Shown here one piece after another: positions 12,101-24,400 of a stretch of 64,000 nt of DNA. Where the stretch lies: assembly GCA_006503535.1 (NCBI GenBank), contig QYRS01000009.1, positions 248,001-312,000 of the forward strand, read 5' to 3'. Position 1 is the first letter of the stretch. Each line of letters starts with the position of its first letter. A model generated the notes under the pieces. That model did not search any database and was not told the origin of the DNA. It saw only the letters and a program-made list of their open reading frames with translations. This DNA comes from Arthrinium phaeospermum. Its lineage: Eukaryota; Ascomycota; Sordariomycetes; Amphisphaeriales; Apiosporaceae. The translations under genes and the position numbers were made by a program.

Positions 12101-13608
12101 ACCGTCGTACCGTATGTACAATACTGTATTTGCTGCTGCACGCCGCCTGGAACATGCAGCTTTGTTGGTTTTTGCCCCCCGCCTGCCCGCCCGGCCCCAA
12201 GCCCAAACCTCGAAAAACAACACTCCCTGACAGTCTCGACTGTGGGTTGTGCGACTGTGCTATGCTGGCTGGCTGGGCCCCCCTTCTGATCAGCGGCGAG
12301 ATGGCTCTACGCTCAGTACAGCACCTAGCCAGTTCTCTTGTGGGCGCCCTAAAACACCGCCGTCGGACGTACCGCTGCATTCGAGACTCCTTGATTCGCC
12401 CCTCTGGTGGTCTGTCCATGCCAGCTAGGTGCCCAGATCAGTCTAACCACTTCCTTTTTTCGACTGTGCACGGTCTAGGTCTCGGGGATGGTGAAAGGAG
12501 AGGTGGCGGGTCATTTCCTGTAGCGTAGCGGTTCACTGCTTTGGCCGATATGGGAAAGTGTAGCGCTACATGGGCACATGAGGAAGACTGCTGAGTATCG
12601 GTACTGTAAGCGGTTGGAAGCAATAAGCGTGATGTTCTATAGGTAACCTCCAGGAAGCAGCAGGAAGGGGACGACCGCCAGAGCATTGAAGCATAAACGC
12701 ATAGTTCAGCCAGCGAGGCATGCGATAAAATAGAAATTTGGTCCTAATTATTTGAATTTTAACGCAGCGATTCCTGGTCTTGTGCAGTCCCAGAGCGGTG
12801 GATTTGCTCGAAGCCGCGGTTGGCACCAAACTCTGTTGTTCCGATATTTTTCTCAGGTGCAATTCGGAAGTTATTTGGCACCTACCTCGAGGTGGTAGGT
12901 ACATCCAATTGCCTGACCAATTGGCCGTCTATTTATTCCCAATTGTACCCTCGTACATGATTCAATCGTGCAATTAATTCGAATATTACCTGCATCCCCA
13001 TTGACTACACCAGCCGGAAGCCGTTGGCTAAAAAAAATTAGAAGGGTACTGCAGCGACAAGTGCGTGAGAAAGACAGTTCGAAAAAAAAGTCCATCCCAC
13101 TTCCGTCCCAAACCCGCCAGTTCCCCCAACAAATTGGCTCACCTGGAAAAGAAAGCGACAAGCCTTGGCTCGCCTGCTGCTACTCAATCCCCGGCTACCA
13201 CTGCCACTACCACCCAGGTATCAACCAAGCACCGGAGATACTTTAGATACTTGGCCACTTCACTGGACCCTCTTTCTCCGTCGCTGTTTCGTCGTTTCTT
13301 TTTATTGGTGCCGTTTGCCCACCTCTCCTGCCTCGAGAAGTCGATTCAAAACTTATACAGTCCCTCACTGTACCCTTCTGTCGCTTCAAAACGCAGATCC
13401 TCAAGACACTCCTTCCCCCCTGTCTCACACTTGGTCTGAAGTCGGAAACTTATTAGATCTGACTGACTCCCTTCAGCCAAAAGGGCAGAGATTCCTCAAA
13501 CTACCCTCTTGTTCAAGAAGGAAGGATCTTGGAAAGAAACACCATCGAATAATAATCACCACTTCTTCCTTCTCTTCTAATACACACACCACACACATCA
13601 CCAGCATC
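9130..13608. other. gene-free spacer containing a MITE-like element
   Basis: A 4.5 kb stretch without a convincing gene. It holds the 216-bp inverted-repeat element at 10368-10583 and a GTACGGAGTA motif at 11217-11226. There is a (GT)n run near 11729-11742. From about 13100 to the desaturase start at 13609 the DNA is rich in pyrimidines and CACA/CATCACCA, typical of a long fungal 5' leader. Frames of up to about 210 codons near 11800-12400 on either strand show no domain. Confidence 0.5.
10368..10583. mobile_element. MITE-like element with perfect 28-bp terminal inverted repeats
   Basis: The left arm 10368-10395 begins TATCCCCTTGAGTGCG and the right arm 10556-10583 ends CGCACTCAAGGGGATA. The two arms are exact reverse complements over 28 nt, enclosing 160 nt of AT-rich DNA with no reading frame. 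The outermost bases are TA on both sides, so the element could be a 26-bp TIR unit beginning TCCCC inserted at a TA dinucleotide, as Tc1/mariner-type transposases do (family knowledge). A TA duplication cannot be told apart from the palindrome itself. Size, TIR length and lack of coding capacity fit a non-autonomous miniature element. No second copy or source transposase was seen in this window. Confidence 0.65.
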
Positions 13609-15060
13609 ATGGCTTCCACGACAGGAAGGGCCACGCGCAGCCAAAACCCGGCGCTGCGCCGTACTATGACCTCCACCACCGCCGAGTCGGATCTGTCATC
13701 TCCCTCGACACGCATTGGTTCGCCTATCGACTCTCCTAGAGCTTCGGCCTCGTCCACTTCGCTGTCCTCCATGTCTTCGCTTGACGACACCACCAAGCAG
13801 TCGGCTGGCAAGCTCATCGACACGTACGGCAATGAGTTCCAGATCCCCGACTACACCATCAAGGACATCCACGACGCCATCCCCAAGCACTGCTTCAACC
13901 GCTCCGCCGTCACCAGTCTGTACTATGTCTTCCGCGACATTGCCCTTGTGTCGGCCAACTTCTACCTCGCCAACAAGTACGTGACCCCCGAGGTCATCCC
14001 CAGCACCGCTGCCCGCTTTGTCCTCTGGGGCCTGTACGCCTTCATGCAGGGTCTCTTCTGCACCGGTCTCTGGGTCTTGGCCCACGAGTGCGGTCACCAG
14101 GCCTTCAGCAACTCCAAGATCCTCAACGACACCGTTGGCTGGATCGTCCACTCTGCTCTCTTGGTTCCCTACTTCAGCTGGAAGATCTCTCACGGCAAGC
14201 ACCACAAGGCCACCGGCCACATGGAGCGCGACATGGTCTTCCTGCCCCGCACCCGCGAGCAGCAGGCCACTCGCATGGGCAAGCTGATCCACGAGCTGAC
14301 CGAGCTCGGTGAGGAGACCCCCATTGTCACCCTTCTCCACCTGATTGGCCAGCAGCTCATCGGCTGGCCCAACTACCTGATGACCAACGTCACCGGCCAC
14401 AACTTCCACGAGCGCCAGCGTGAGGGCCGCGGCAAGGGCAAGCACAACGGCGCTGGCGGCGGCGTCAACCACTTCAGCCCCAGCAGCCCCCTGTACGAGG
14501 CCAAGGATGCTAAGCTTATCCTGCTCAGCGACATCGGCATTGCCATCACTGCTACTGCTCTCTTCTTCGCCTGCAAGACCTTCGGCACCTCCAACATGAT
14601 GGTCTGGTACTTCCTGCCCTACCTCTGGGTCAACCACTGGCTGGTCGCCATCACCTTCCTGCAGCACACCGATCCCTCGCTCCCTCACTACACCCCCGAG
14701 TCGTGGACCTACGTTCGTGGCGCCGCTGCCACCATCGACCGCGAGTTCGGCTTCATTGGCCGCAACCTGCTCCACGGCATCATCGAGACCCACGTCCTGC
14801 ACCACTACGTCTCCACCATTCCCTTCTACAACGCCGACGAGGCCAGCGAGGCCATCAAGAAGGTCATGGGCCGCCACTACCGCTCCGACGTCAAGGACGG
14901 ATCCCTTGGATTCATCAAGGCCATGTGGCGCAGCGCCCGCATGTGCCAGTGGGTTGAGCCCAGCGAGGGCGCCCAGGGCGAGGGCAAGGGTGTCCTGTTC
15001 TTCCGCAACCGCAACAACATTGGCACCCAGGCTGCCAAGATGGCCGCCCCTGCGTCATGA
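13609..15060 (+). CDS. Delta-12 (omega-6) fatty acid desaturase, oleate to linoleate
   Basis: A single intronless reading frame of 483 aa, the usual length for fungal membrane Delta-12 desaturases. The three histidine boxes that bind the di-iron centre are intact: HECGH at residues 159-163, HGKHH at 195-199 (with H204 just after) and HVLHH at 395-399. Hydrophobic segments precede the first box (FVLWGLYAFMQGLFCTGLWVL) and lie between the second and third (IGIAITATALFFACKTF, MVWYFLPYLWVNHWLVAITFL). The enzyme inserts the second double bond into oleoyl chains in the endoplasmic reticulum. The first 60 residues are Ser/Thr-rich and probably disordered. The open frame continues upstream of 13609, but the chosen ATG follows a CATCACCAGCATC leader and gives the family-typical start. 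A Delta-12/Delta-15 bifunctional activity cannot be ruled out from sequence alone. Confidence 0.93.
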   Translation: MASTTGRATRSQNPALRRTMTSTTAESDLSSPSTRIGSPIDSPRASASSTSLSSMSSLDDTTKQSAGKLIDTYGNEFQIPDYTIKDIHDAIPKHCFNRSAVTSLYYVFRDIALVSANFYLANKYVTPEVIPSTAARFVLWGLYAFMQGLFCTGLWVLAHECGHQAFSNSKILNDTVGWIVHSALLVPYFSWKISHGKHHKATGHMERDMVFLPRTREQQATRMGKLIHELTELGEETPIVTLLHLIGQQLIGWPNYLMTNVTGHNFHERQREGRGKGKHNGAGGGVNHFSPSSPLYEAKDAKLILLSDIGIAITATALFFACKTFGTSNMMVWYFLPYLWVNHWLVAITFLQHTDPSLPHYTPESWTYVRGAAATIDREFGFIGRNLLHGIIETHVLHHYVSTIPFYNADEASEAIKKVMGRHYRSDVKDGSLGFIKAMWRSARMCQWVEPSEGAQGEGKGVLFFRNRNNIGTQAAKMAAPAS

Positions 15061-17027
15061 TCGGTGCCTGCCGATGAAAGGAAAATAGATAAGAAGCAAG
15101 CAAAATTGTCTTGATCTTGATCGTTTGTGTGGCAAAAATCGACCTGTCTCTCCCACGCATGGACGCCGCGTGAAAACCAAGCAGCTGGCGGACTTGTTTG
15201 GGAAAAGAGTAATGAAAGCAGGGAACGATGATGGGTGGACTTGGAGGCGAACCCACGGATTTGATGGAAGTTCGCATTGTCGGCGATTCTGCGTCTGGAG
15301 TTTTGGCGTTGCAATTTTACATGCTTTTTGGTCATGCGGCTGATTCTTGATTACCCGACGCAATCTTCTTTTCCCCTCGCCCTGAAAATAGACACCACCA
15401 TTACGACGACGACAAGACGAAAAAAAGACAAGACCAAAGACTGGTGATATTAGAAATAGACCTAGTATAGCATGCTAGAAATCGAGGTTATGATTGAACT
15501 ACCAAACTTGTTTGCTTTGGATGTGATTTGCTTCGCTTGATCAAGATGTGATGTAAAAACCGCTTGCCTTGGGCAGATGTACAGCAAAGGCGGGTGCGAC
15601 GGTGTCCAACATCCGGACTTACGAGATGGATGATTGCGCCGTAAGTAGATATTTCAACTTCCGATTTGCGTATGAGTAACGGGAGTCTTAAAGGGATATG
15701 TAGTTGATAGTAGGTGGTGATGATAGTGCGGGGAAACAGTCCAGTACCGACAGAAAATGGCACGAGGCCTGGCATTCCACCCCACCCTTGCGAGCCGATA
15801 TGGAATGGTCAAATCGCAGCAAAAGGGGATGAGCTAAAGGAGTGTCGACGGTATTGAACCAGCCAAGCTATGTAAATTTTGACACAGCGAATTGTTTCCG
15901 TCGAATTGTTTGTTTCGGACCTTTCGGGGAAACGCTGCTAGCATAGTTAACTCAGCAAGCAGGTGGATGTACGCATGTTTGCATTGCTTGATTTCTGTGT
16001 AAAACTTGGCATTGCTGTGCTCAATGTCGTCGTCCTTTGCGGGAGGGCGGATGACTGTTATCGTAGAGGAGGACAGAGGATAGGGGATGGAGTCAGAAAC
16101 ACGACGAAATGGGAATATTGGAACTGCTATTACTGGCCGTCAATGCTGGGCCAATCCGACGATGGTTGAAACGTACAGGTCGTAGAGCACAGCGTCTCAT
16201 TGCATCGATGCATACTTACATACACCTGGAGCTGGCTCGGGATTAACGATACCTTCTTTGGCGAAGAAATAAATACCTGGCCGACGGAAACGACACATCA
16301 CAGTAGATACAGGTGAAGAGAGAGAAAAAGCTACTGTCAATCGATCTTGCAATTCATCATGGCTGATATGGCTATCTAAAGAAACTGACTTGACTCTCCG
16401 GCCGAAGAAATGCATCTGCGAAATTTCAAAGCCCACTCTGGCTAGCAGCTTGGAAGCAGACAAGAGGTTTCTCTAGATATCAACTCATCCTCTCTAATTC
16501 CCTTCTTCCATTTGCCAGTGGTTCAGCCTTGAACTATAGTGTTACACACAAACATCGCTGTCTTTCTCTTTCTATCTATCCCTTCTTTTTCCCTTTTTCC
16601 TTCCCTTCCCTCGAAACTCCGTTCGGTTTCCGTGCCCTTTCCCTCCTTGATATACACATACACACCCCTGTTGCTTCGTCGTTTCTTTCCTCTAGATTCT
16701 GTTTTCCAAGTGGTGAAGCACTTGGAATCAAGAGAGAACGACAAAACAGGGGCGAGACCGACTCGTACACGAAAGAAAATGTAAGGGGCGTTCGTTGGGT
16801 TGGCGGGTATCATTTCCAGGCGTAAATCCTGAAGGCGAAGAAAAAGAAATGTGAAAAGGGCCTCAAAACGGAAGAAAGAGAAAATTTCCCCATCGCCCGG
16901 GTGTCTCATACTTGTACACAACTCATTCGTTTATTCTTTCTTCGTCGTCATCAAGTCGAGGTTGGTCTGGATCGTTGGCCGTCACCGTCCATGAAACCAA
17001 GTGCCATATCTGCTTGCTTTCTTGCTC
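15061..17027. other. gene-free spacer between convergent 3' ends
   Basis: About 2 kb between the desaturase stop and the stop of the minus-strand gene. It holds short frames only, plus a C/T-rich tract at about 16555-16690. I see no gene or RNA here. Confidence 0.5.
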
Positions 17028-20000
17028 CTAAGTGCCAACCGCCGGCGAGTTGGTAGAGACGCTACCAGTCTTACTGAGCCTCTGCCTCCTCCGGTTCTTG
17101 CTGCGATTCCGCTGCAGCTTCTTCTTGTTCCATAGGGGTGGTGCCGGTATCGAATTCGGAAACGTCGCGGGCGACTTGCTCTTCTGGTCTTCGTCCTGCT
17201 CCTGCTTAACGACGACGGCCTGGGGTTTTGTCAATGATGCGTCATGCTTAGCCGTCGTGGGCGGCGTCGTTGTCGTCGGATTCATTGCGCTTGTTGACAC
17301 GGCTGCGATAGCTGCAGCGGGTGCGAGTGCATCATGGCTGCCATGGCTATGCTTGCGCTTCTTGCGTGAGGGGGTCTCTCTGAGATCGAGCGACTTCCGG
17401 TGCTTTCTGCTGGGCTTGTGCGTCTTGCGGGAGGAGTCCTCGTCAGCATCATCCTGGACCGCCACGCGAGGTGTCGTCGATCCGTCCAGACTCTTGCTGT
17501 GCATATGCTTGCGCTTCTTGTTCTTGAGCTCGTTATTCTTGCGCCCATGTTTCAAGACAACAACAACAGAATCGGCATCACTAGCATCGTCATGAGGTTC
17601 CATCTTCACGCCAACAACATCCTCATGGCTGTGCTCATCCTGCTGCTGCTCTTCGCGGTGGCGAGACTCCCGCCGGGCTGACTTGTCCTTCTTCTGGTGC
17701 TTCGTCTTGTGCTTTTTGCGGGAAGACGATGGCTCCTTGCTTGGCTCCTCGCTGTGCTTGCTTTCACTGTCTCGGCGTCGGTGCTTCTTGGAGGAAGACT
17801 TCGAACTCGTTGTTGCCGCTAAAGCAGGAGAACTCGTGACAATCGAGTCCCAAAGATTGTCGCGGCCCTTATGAGGTGTTTCGGGCGCAGTGGGTTGCTT
17901 CTGCGCCGCAATATTGCTACTCTCTTGCGAGGAAGGGTTGTCCACTGACAGCTTCGGGCGTGCGGGTGTGGATCTAGGGTACTGTGGAATCGAAGGCGGC
18001 GGCACGGGTGTGAAGGATTTGAAGGAAGTGATTGGCGTTTGCGTGGCAGACTTGGGCGGCTCCGATGCCAGTCGCTTTCTCCGAGAGCTGAAGTCATTGC
18101 TGATCTTGCGATCCTCCATCGCTGGCTGACTTGGCGTGGCCGCAGTAAAAGTCGGAATGACGGGTCGCGGAATCGGCGTGTAGGATCTGAATCTCGGCGG
18201 CGCAGAAGATGACGGAGGCTCAGACTTCTGTCTTTGTATGCTGGGCGACGATGATGCGGCTGAATTCTGCTCAAGCCCCTTCCAGCTTCCTCGGGCTTCA
18301 TTGGTCGTGGTGAGGTTGTTCAGCCAGCGAGGCGATTCCCGCAGCACGTAGTTCAATGCCGAGGCCCTCGAGGCTTGAGAGTCTTCCTCCGCGTCCTCGT
18401 CATCAGAAGCCTCGGAACCTGTGATCTCCGCCAAGGGCTTGGGTGGTAGAATGACCTCATCGCCCTCCTCCTCCTCCTTCCTCATCAGGAGCATCAGAAG
18501 ACTCGGAAATGACTTCGGCCAGCGGCTTGGGTGATCGGATGGGCTCACGATCGTCCTCCACCTCGACCTGGTCAGAGAACGTCACCCTCTTGATCGTCGC
18601 CTTCTTACCCTCCGACAGCCCCGAGTTATTAACCACAAGCTTGGAGATGGGTTTTGGCGTGTCTTCGGAATCGTCTTCTGACGGAGCCGGGGAGCCGCCG
18701 CATCTGCTTGCGGACGCCGATGGGGTAGGCGCTAACTTGGACCGACCGGTAGGGGTTCTGGATGGACTGGAGGACATGATGATTCCAAGTTGCTGGTTGG
18801 AAGGAGGGCACTCCGCCTCCAGCTGCTTTCTGATCATGACAGAGGAAGCCTCCGAGTCGGCAGAGCGAAGATCCGACTCATCCGAGACCTTAGCATCTTG
18901 TGCAGTCTGCCTTCTGTTCGTAGGAGTTATGTTGTTCGGGGTCGTCTGGGGCAGACTGCATGGCGGAAGCTCAACAACCTGTTCTGCGCCATCCTCATTG
19001 TCGTCAGCTTCGCTCTCATCCCAGTCGCTTGGCTGGGCCCTAGGCTCGGCCTTTTTCTCTTCCTCGGCGATTTGTGCGTTGTTGGGAGGCTCGCAGCCAA
19101 AGATGTATTTGCCGCGGTGCCGGCCATTGAGAATGAGGCCCTCCCAAGGGCCATCTCCCACATAGGTGTAGCCGCGGTCGCCCAAGCTGACGAACTGCGT
19201 CTTGTACTTCCACGAGTACTCCTTGTAGGCTTTGGGAAGTCCGTCTTCATCGTCCAGCACCTCGCCACGCCAGAATTTCTCCTCTTCGCTGCCGACCGAC
19301 GCCGCATCGTCTTCTTCCGACTGCTCTGCATCGGAGAACCGGTCTCGGAAGTGTTTAGGGTAGTTCAGCCCGAAGGTCTTGCCTGTTGCATTGCCCAAAT
19401 TCTGCTGTCCCGGCTGCTTGGGGTACAGTGTGTTGATGGGCGTGAAAGACGTGGTCGGTGTCGGTTGCCTACGTTTTGCCTCGAAGCGCGGTGTTCCGTC
19501 TTTTGGCGTCGCGGTTGAAAACGATGATTGCGACTGCGAGGGGCCTTTGATGATATCGTCACCCAAATGGTCATCGGACAAATCCGTGTCCTCGAAGAAA
19601 GAATCAGGGATTTCTTCAATCAGTGCTATCGGCCATGTTGGTAAGAAAGGAACCCAGTAATGGCAAGGGATGATTATCGACTTACTCTTTGACTCGACTT
19701 TGCGATTTGTCATCTTCTTGACCTGGTCAATAGCTTCTCGAGACGAAATGCGCTTGCTACGAGCCTCAGATTCGGCTTTCTCCTTCTCTGCTGCCTCTTC
19801 GGCTGCGATGGCGGCTTCTTCCTCTTGTCTCTTCTTGGCGGCTCTGTTGTGTTCTCCTAACCGCTCGAGCAGGTCCGTAGATTTGCGATTGGAGGATCTC
19901 ACACATGGCGACGACCCTGGAAATGCAGCTACCGAGCTTGAAGGAGGATCCGAAGCCTCCCGCTGGGAGCTGTGTCCCTTTCTACGGGATACAGAATGCG

Positions 20001-21435
20001 TCCCTCGCGTGTTCTTCAATGTGTAAGTGTCCGGCGTCTTCGCAACAATACACACTTCTTCATCCGACTCCTCTGGTGCAGAGTCATCGCTGTCCCTGAT
20101 AACAGTGGCCTCCAGTATCGATTGCTGCTTGCGAGATGATGCAGTTTGCTCATCAGCAGTCTTTTGTGCCAAGGGAGAGGACGGGACTACTTCGTCTTGC
20201 AAAGCGCGAAGCCGGGCGCGCAGATTCTGGTCCTGCTGTGGTGAAATGACTGGTGTAATGATTGGTGTAATTATCTCCCCACCATCGGTGTCGGAAGGAA
20301 CATCGTAAACATCTTTCTGAGCGTTCCGAGACTTGGAGGAGGAAGTTGATGATCGGGAGGAAGCAGGTTGGGATTTGGGCGTCTTCGAGTCGGCCTTCTT
20401 CGCTGGCACTGCATCTGTTTTGATCGAGGTGGCAGTTTGTAGACTTGATGCGGGCCCTTGTTTGTTCTGACTAGAGGAAAGAGTACGCCTGGGCGACTTA
20501 GACGAGTTGGGCGGCAAGGGCGTTTCCGGCTTCTTTGGTTCCTGTGGCTGCACCGTGTGCTTGTGACCCGGGGGAAGCTTCTTGACCGCAGGGGCTGGAG
20601 TACGATCCGTTGGCACTGAAGAAGAAATTTGCTTCTGAACGGCTGGGATAGAAGCCCGGTTGGTTTGCGACGAGGAAGATACCTTCCGGTTTCCCGTTCC
20701 ATCCTAAGTCAAACATTGTCAGACATGCTTCATTGTTTCGAGCAAGATAGTGCAACTTACTTTGCTTGGTGTTTGGGAGGGTTTCCCTCCAGTTTTCGGT
20801 GTAGCAGCCGGCTTCTGATTGCGGTCAGGAGTCCGGCCCATGAAAATGCAGTCCGTATCTTCGCTGCCCGAGCGGCTCGTGTTACCCGAGTCGCTTGAGA
20901 TCTCGATTTGAGGTGTCGGTGCTGCCGCCGTCTCCTTTGCGTTGGTGCTTGACCGCCGCGAGCGGCCAGACGCCGGAGTCTGGTGGTCCGGATTTGATGA
21001 AGCAGTGCCCTTGGCGGATCTGGGAGCGTTGGGTGTAGCAGACTCCTTATGGCTTGGAGGAGCCTTCGTCTTGGCACTGGCAGATGGGGTCTTGGACACC
21101 TCCTGAGATAAGGCAGGCGACGACGGTTCCGTCAGGAAGATGTGCAGAGGCTCGCCATCTTGGAGCGTCTCGAGCGACTCGGACAACGAGCAGACCCAGT
21201 AGTCCTTGTCCATGATGGCCTCCACCTCGACGCGCCGACCCTGTTCGGGCTGCTCCTGGCGGAATCGCTGCAGCGCCTTGAGCCCGGCATCGGCGTAGGT
21301 GTCGTTTTCCATCATGTTCATCCGGTAGCGACCAAGCGTCACGGCGTGCTCGGGCTCATGTCGCTTGCTGTGGTCGTGCACGAAGACACGCACAGCGCGA
21401 GGCGCCACCTTCGTTTGTTCCTTGGCGCGGGGCAT
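17028..21435 (-). CDS. very large disordered, probably nuclear protein of unknown function, with an apparent frameshift (about 1430 aa)
   Basis: Exons on the minus strand are 21435-20761, 20703-19686 and 19625-17028. Introns of 57 nt (GTAAGT...TTAG, phase 0) and 60 nt (GTAAGT...ATAG, phase 1) both restore frame. The first about 100 residues look folded (RVFVHDHSKRHEPEHAVTLG, then YWVCSLSESL and PLHIFL); the rest is Ser/Pro/Lys/acidic and mostly disordered. A charged helix lies near residues 510-560. A possible small domain (YKEYSWKYKTQFVSLGDRGY, then DGPWEGLILNGRHRGKYIFG) follows near 700-760. KRVTFSD near residue 910 matches the RVxF PP1-docking consensus. The C-terminus is packed with KKHRRR/RKKHK-type clusters typical of nuclear proteins. 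Near 18475-18485 the frame changes by one base (see findings). The 21435 ATG is preferred over an in-frame TTG. No family recognised. Confidence 0.75.
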
Positions 21436-24400
21436 GGTGAGGCTCAATCGGTGCGAAAAAGAAGGGAAAACAACAAGTTCAAGAAGCTGTCAACTATGCG
21501 ATGCGATGCGAGTCTCGTGTGTATGCGCAAGAGATGAGATCTTGTGACCGCAAACAAGATGTCGTATTACCGGTGTTGACTGAGATATGAAAGATTTGAA
21601 AGATTTAGAACGAATCTCCAAGTATGAGAGACACCAAAGATATGTCACAATCAATAGAAGCGCATCTCCAGTCGCGAGGTATGTTCGAAGGAAGTCGCCA
21701 ATCCGTGATGGAAGGATCAGCTCGAGGTTGATCCAAGGCGACCACCAAGAGAACCAACCAAACGGCGATGGTCAAAAGAAGCCGAAATCAGAATACGAGG
21801 CTTCACATCCACCTCACCCCCAACTCCTGCTGCGATTGTGTCTGATGTCTTTGAATCGAAGTCATCTAGAGGCAGGTGAGTTAAGTGGGGTATTGTTCGC
21901 AAGACCTCTCTTCCCAATTCTCGGGTCAGCCAGAGAGTCAATAGCTAGGTACGCAACAGGCCAGTCCGATGCGCTTTACAAATCAGACTTGCTGAGTAAT
22001 GAGCGGATATCAGGCGGGGTCAAAACACAAAAGGATTGTTCGTTGATATGCTTGAATTGACTAAATCAATCGAGAGAGAGGGAGAGGGAGTGGGTGGTGA
22101 AGTTTCGCTGGTGTTGAAGAGCAGCTGCAAGCTCTCTCCCCCGCGGTCCTGACACGCGACTCGACGTGAATCTTCAACGCTAGCGCGTTTTGCTTCTGGC
22201 AATTAACTTTAATTAAAAAAACCAGCCACCCGACTTTCCCGTTCATTGAACTCAACCGCCATGAACATGTAACTACAGTACATGTTGGATCTCGAGTGAG
22301 CTTTTGCTTTGTTTGATGGCGTGCTGCGAAGCCATCATATATCATATATGACCACCGGTTCGTCGACCTAGATCAGGGCAATACTCCGTACACGTTGTCA
22401 TCGTAGAAACTGGGCAATTGCGAAATACCTACCTGCCAACCCCCTCTCAAACTCCACGGGTGGTTTGCGCCTTCCGTCTGCCTCCCAGCCACGGGGCCCC
22501 AGCGCATGGATCAATTGGTTGGAGGTCACAACGGCATGTTAGCCACTTACCTGCATATGCCTGCCTGCCTACCTTACCAATCTTCCAGTCTCGATCTGGC
22601 GACGATGGACCTGTAGACAGACATGTAAAGTGTCGTGCCGTTAGGCAGAGGGATGAGAAACATGATTCTGTATGCACACCGTGAGTTGTTCCTTTTGCTC
22701 TGCGACTCGGCAGTGAACACGAACCTGGCCGGTTTTGATGTATCCTGGGGGGCCCCATGACGTAACGCCGCAAAGCAACCACCTCTGGCACTGGCAAACG
22801 ACCAAGTTCTTGAGGATGCCGACCTGACAGCTGCCTGTCATGCTGTCATGTCTGTCCGAAAATGCTTTGCTCAGATGGCAAATGTAGCAAGCAAATCCGC
22901 GCAAGTCGAGTATGGAGCGACAGACCGCTTATACTGGGCAGCCTATGCACCGCTCGCCACCGCATCTGAAAGCAACATCGAATCTGTAGATCCTCAAATC
23001 CTGTGCCTCCGGTCCTCGCGACGCATCTTCACATGTAACCTCACAAGCACCAAGTGACGCATCATATGTAAACGCAATTCGCGAGAGGGGAAGAAGAGGG
23101 TATTCCTGCAGGTACCTGGCCGTTCTCCCACTGGTCCCCGTTCTAGAACCTGCGAATGACCTCAGAGCTCGCCGGAACTGGCAACGTCTCCCCGGGTGGC
23201 GGTCGACCGAGTTCCGGTGAGTCACACGCTGGGTCCCCGCCGTCCCCGCCCGTGACCCGAACCACCCACTTGCCAAATTCTTCACGAAGCCCCGAAGGCC
23301 TCCGAAGCGAATCAAAAAGAGGCCGCCGCCTCCGCTCGTTCGCTGGAGTCGTCCATGCTAGCAGCAGGCGGTGGCGAGCGGGCGGGAAGATCCCCGGCAT
23401 AGAGAAGAGGAGGAGAGAGAACGGGGACAGGATCCGCAGTAGCTCATGAAGAAGAAAAAAGCCGAAAACGAAAACTGGGAAAGCTTGTTTGTCACATGGG
23501 GCACATCGATCCATCCAGAAGCCTGGCGTCAGTTGAGCCGCGTAACGCAACCCAGAACTTGGCGCAGAGGGAGGAGGGGATGGAGCCAAGCCAAGGACTG
23601 CTCTTCTGGAGAGAGAGGGGCGGGCGGTGGCCTCGTTCGTTCCACGAGATGGCAAGCTCGCAAGCAGGCCTGGCCTGGCCTGACAGGAGGAGAGGAGGCT
23701 GAATTCGCCCCCATTCGGAGGGAAAGCCCTATGAGGCATGAGGCCTCTCTCTCATGATGGAGTCAGGCGCGGGGGTGTGCTTGTGCAACCAAGCCAGTAA
23801 ACTGGCAAGGCAGAACTGGGCTGAGTGAGGACCCCGAAGAGTGTAACCTATTTTCGGGATGGGATAATAATAAATGTGGTGCCCTTGAAAGCTTGCATTG
23901 TCGACTCCGAACCTCGCCGCCTGGAGAATGGAGGGCAAGAGGGCATGCATGACATGAATCAAGGTAGGATAGTGCCGTGTGGTGCCTTGGTAAGTTGGTC
24001 CTGACCCCCCTACAAATTTACGTAGGGCAATCCGACGCTTGGTACGTGGGTGCACACACCGCAGGGCGCCGTCCGTATTCGCGTAGCGAACGGTGGGCGA
24101 CGGGACCCGACCAAGTATGTGCGCTTGCCTGCCTTTTGCGACCCTTTTGCCACGCACAATACGATGTCAGGGCAGTCGGGAATTCCCTCGAGAGGCCTGT
24201 TCGGTTGCCTGAAGTCGCATTGGGACCGGGTCCGTCCTTGGATCATGCAACGCTCAAATCGAGACACAGCCTCCGCACTCCATGTGGCACAGATCCTGAA
24301 CAGACGACCAGGCCATGGATCTTTGCTCGCTCGCTCTCTCTTTTCGCCCCATAATTTGGCGCTGTGCACCCACTGGGAAGACTGTTCAGCCACGGATCAT

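Noticed and set aside
13696..14877. 393-codon minus-strand frame across the desaturase
   Set aside because: Antisense to a gene with all three histidine boxes; its Gly/Val/Glu-rich composition is typical of a shadow frame.
18541..18610. Possible intron donor GGTAAGAAGG in the minus-strand orphan gene
   Set aside because: Splicing here would remove the conserved-looking KRVTFSD segment and no acceptor gives a coherent product; a one-base indel downstream explains the data better.
23143..23739. 198-codon minus-strand frame with a hydrophobic segment
   Set aside because: No domain, no splice support, and a comparable frame is open on the other strand; it is probably compositional.
24010..24120. 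GC-rich stretch with short inverted repeats as a tRNA candidate
   Set aside because: No GTTCRANNC T-loop or cloverleaf spacing could be made to fit.
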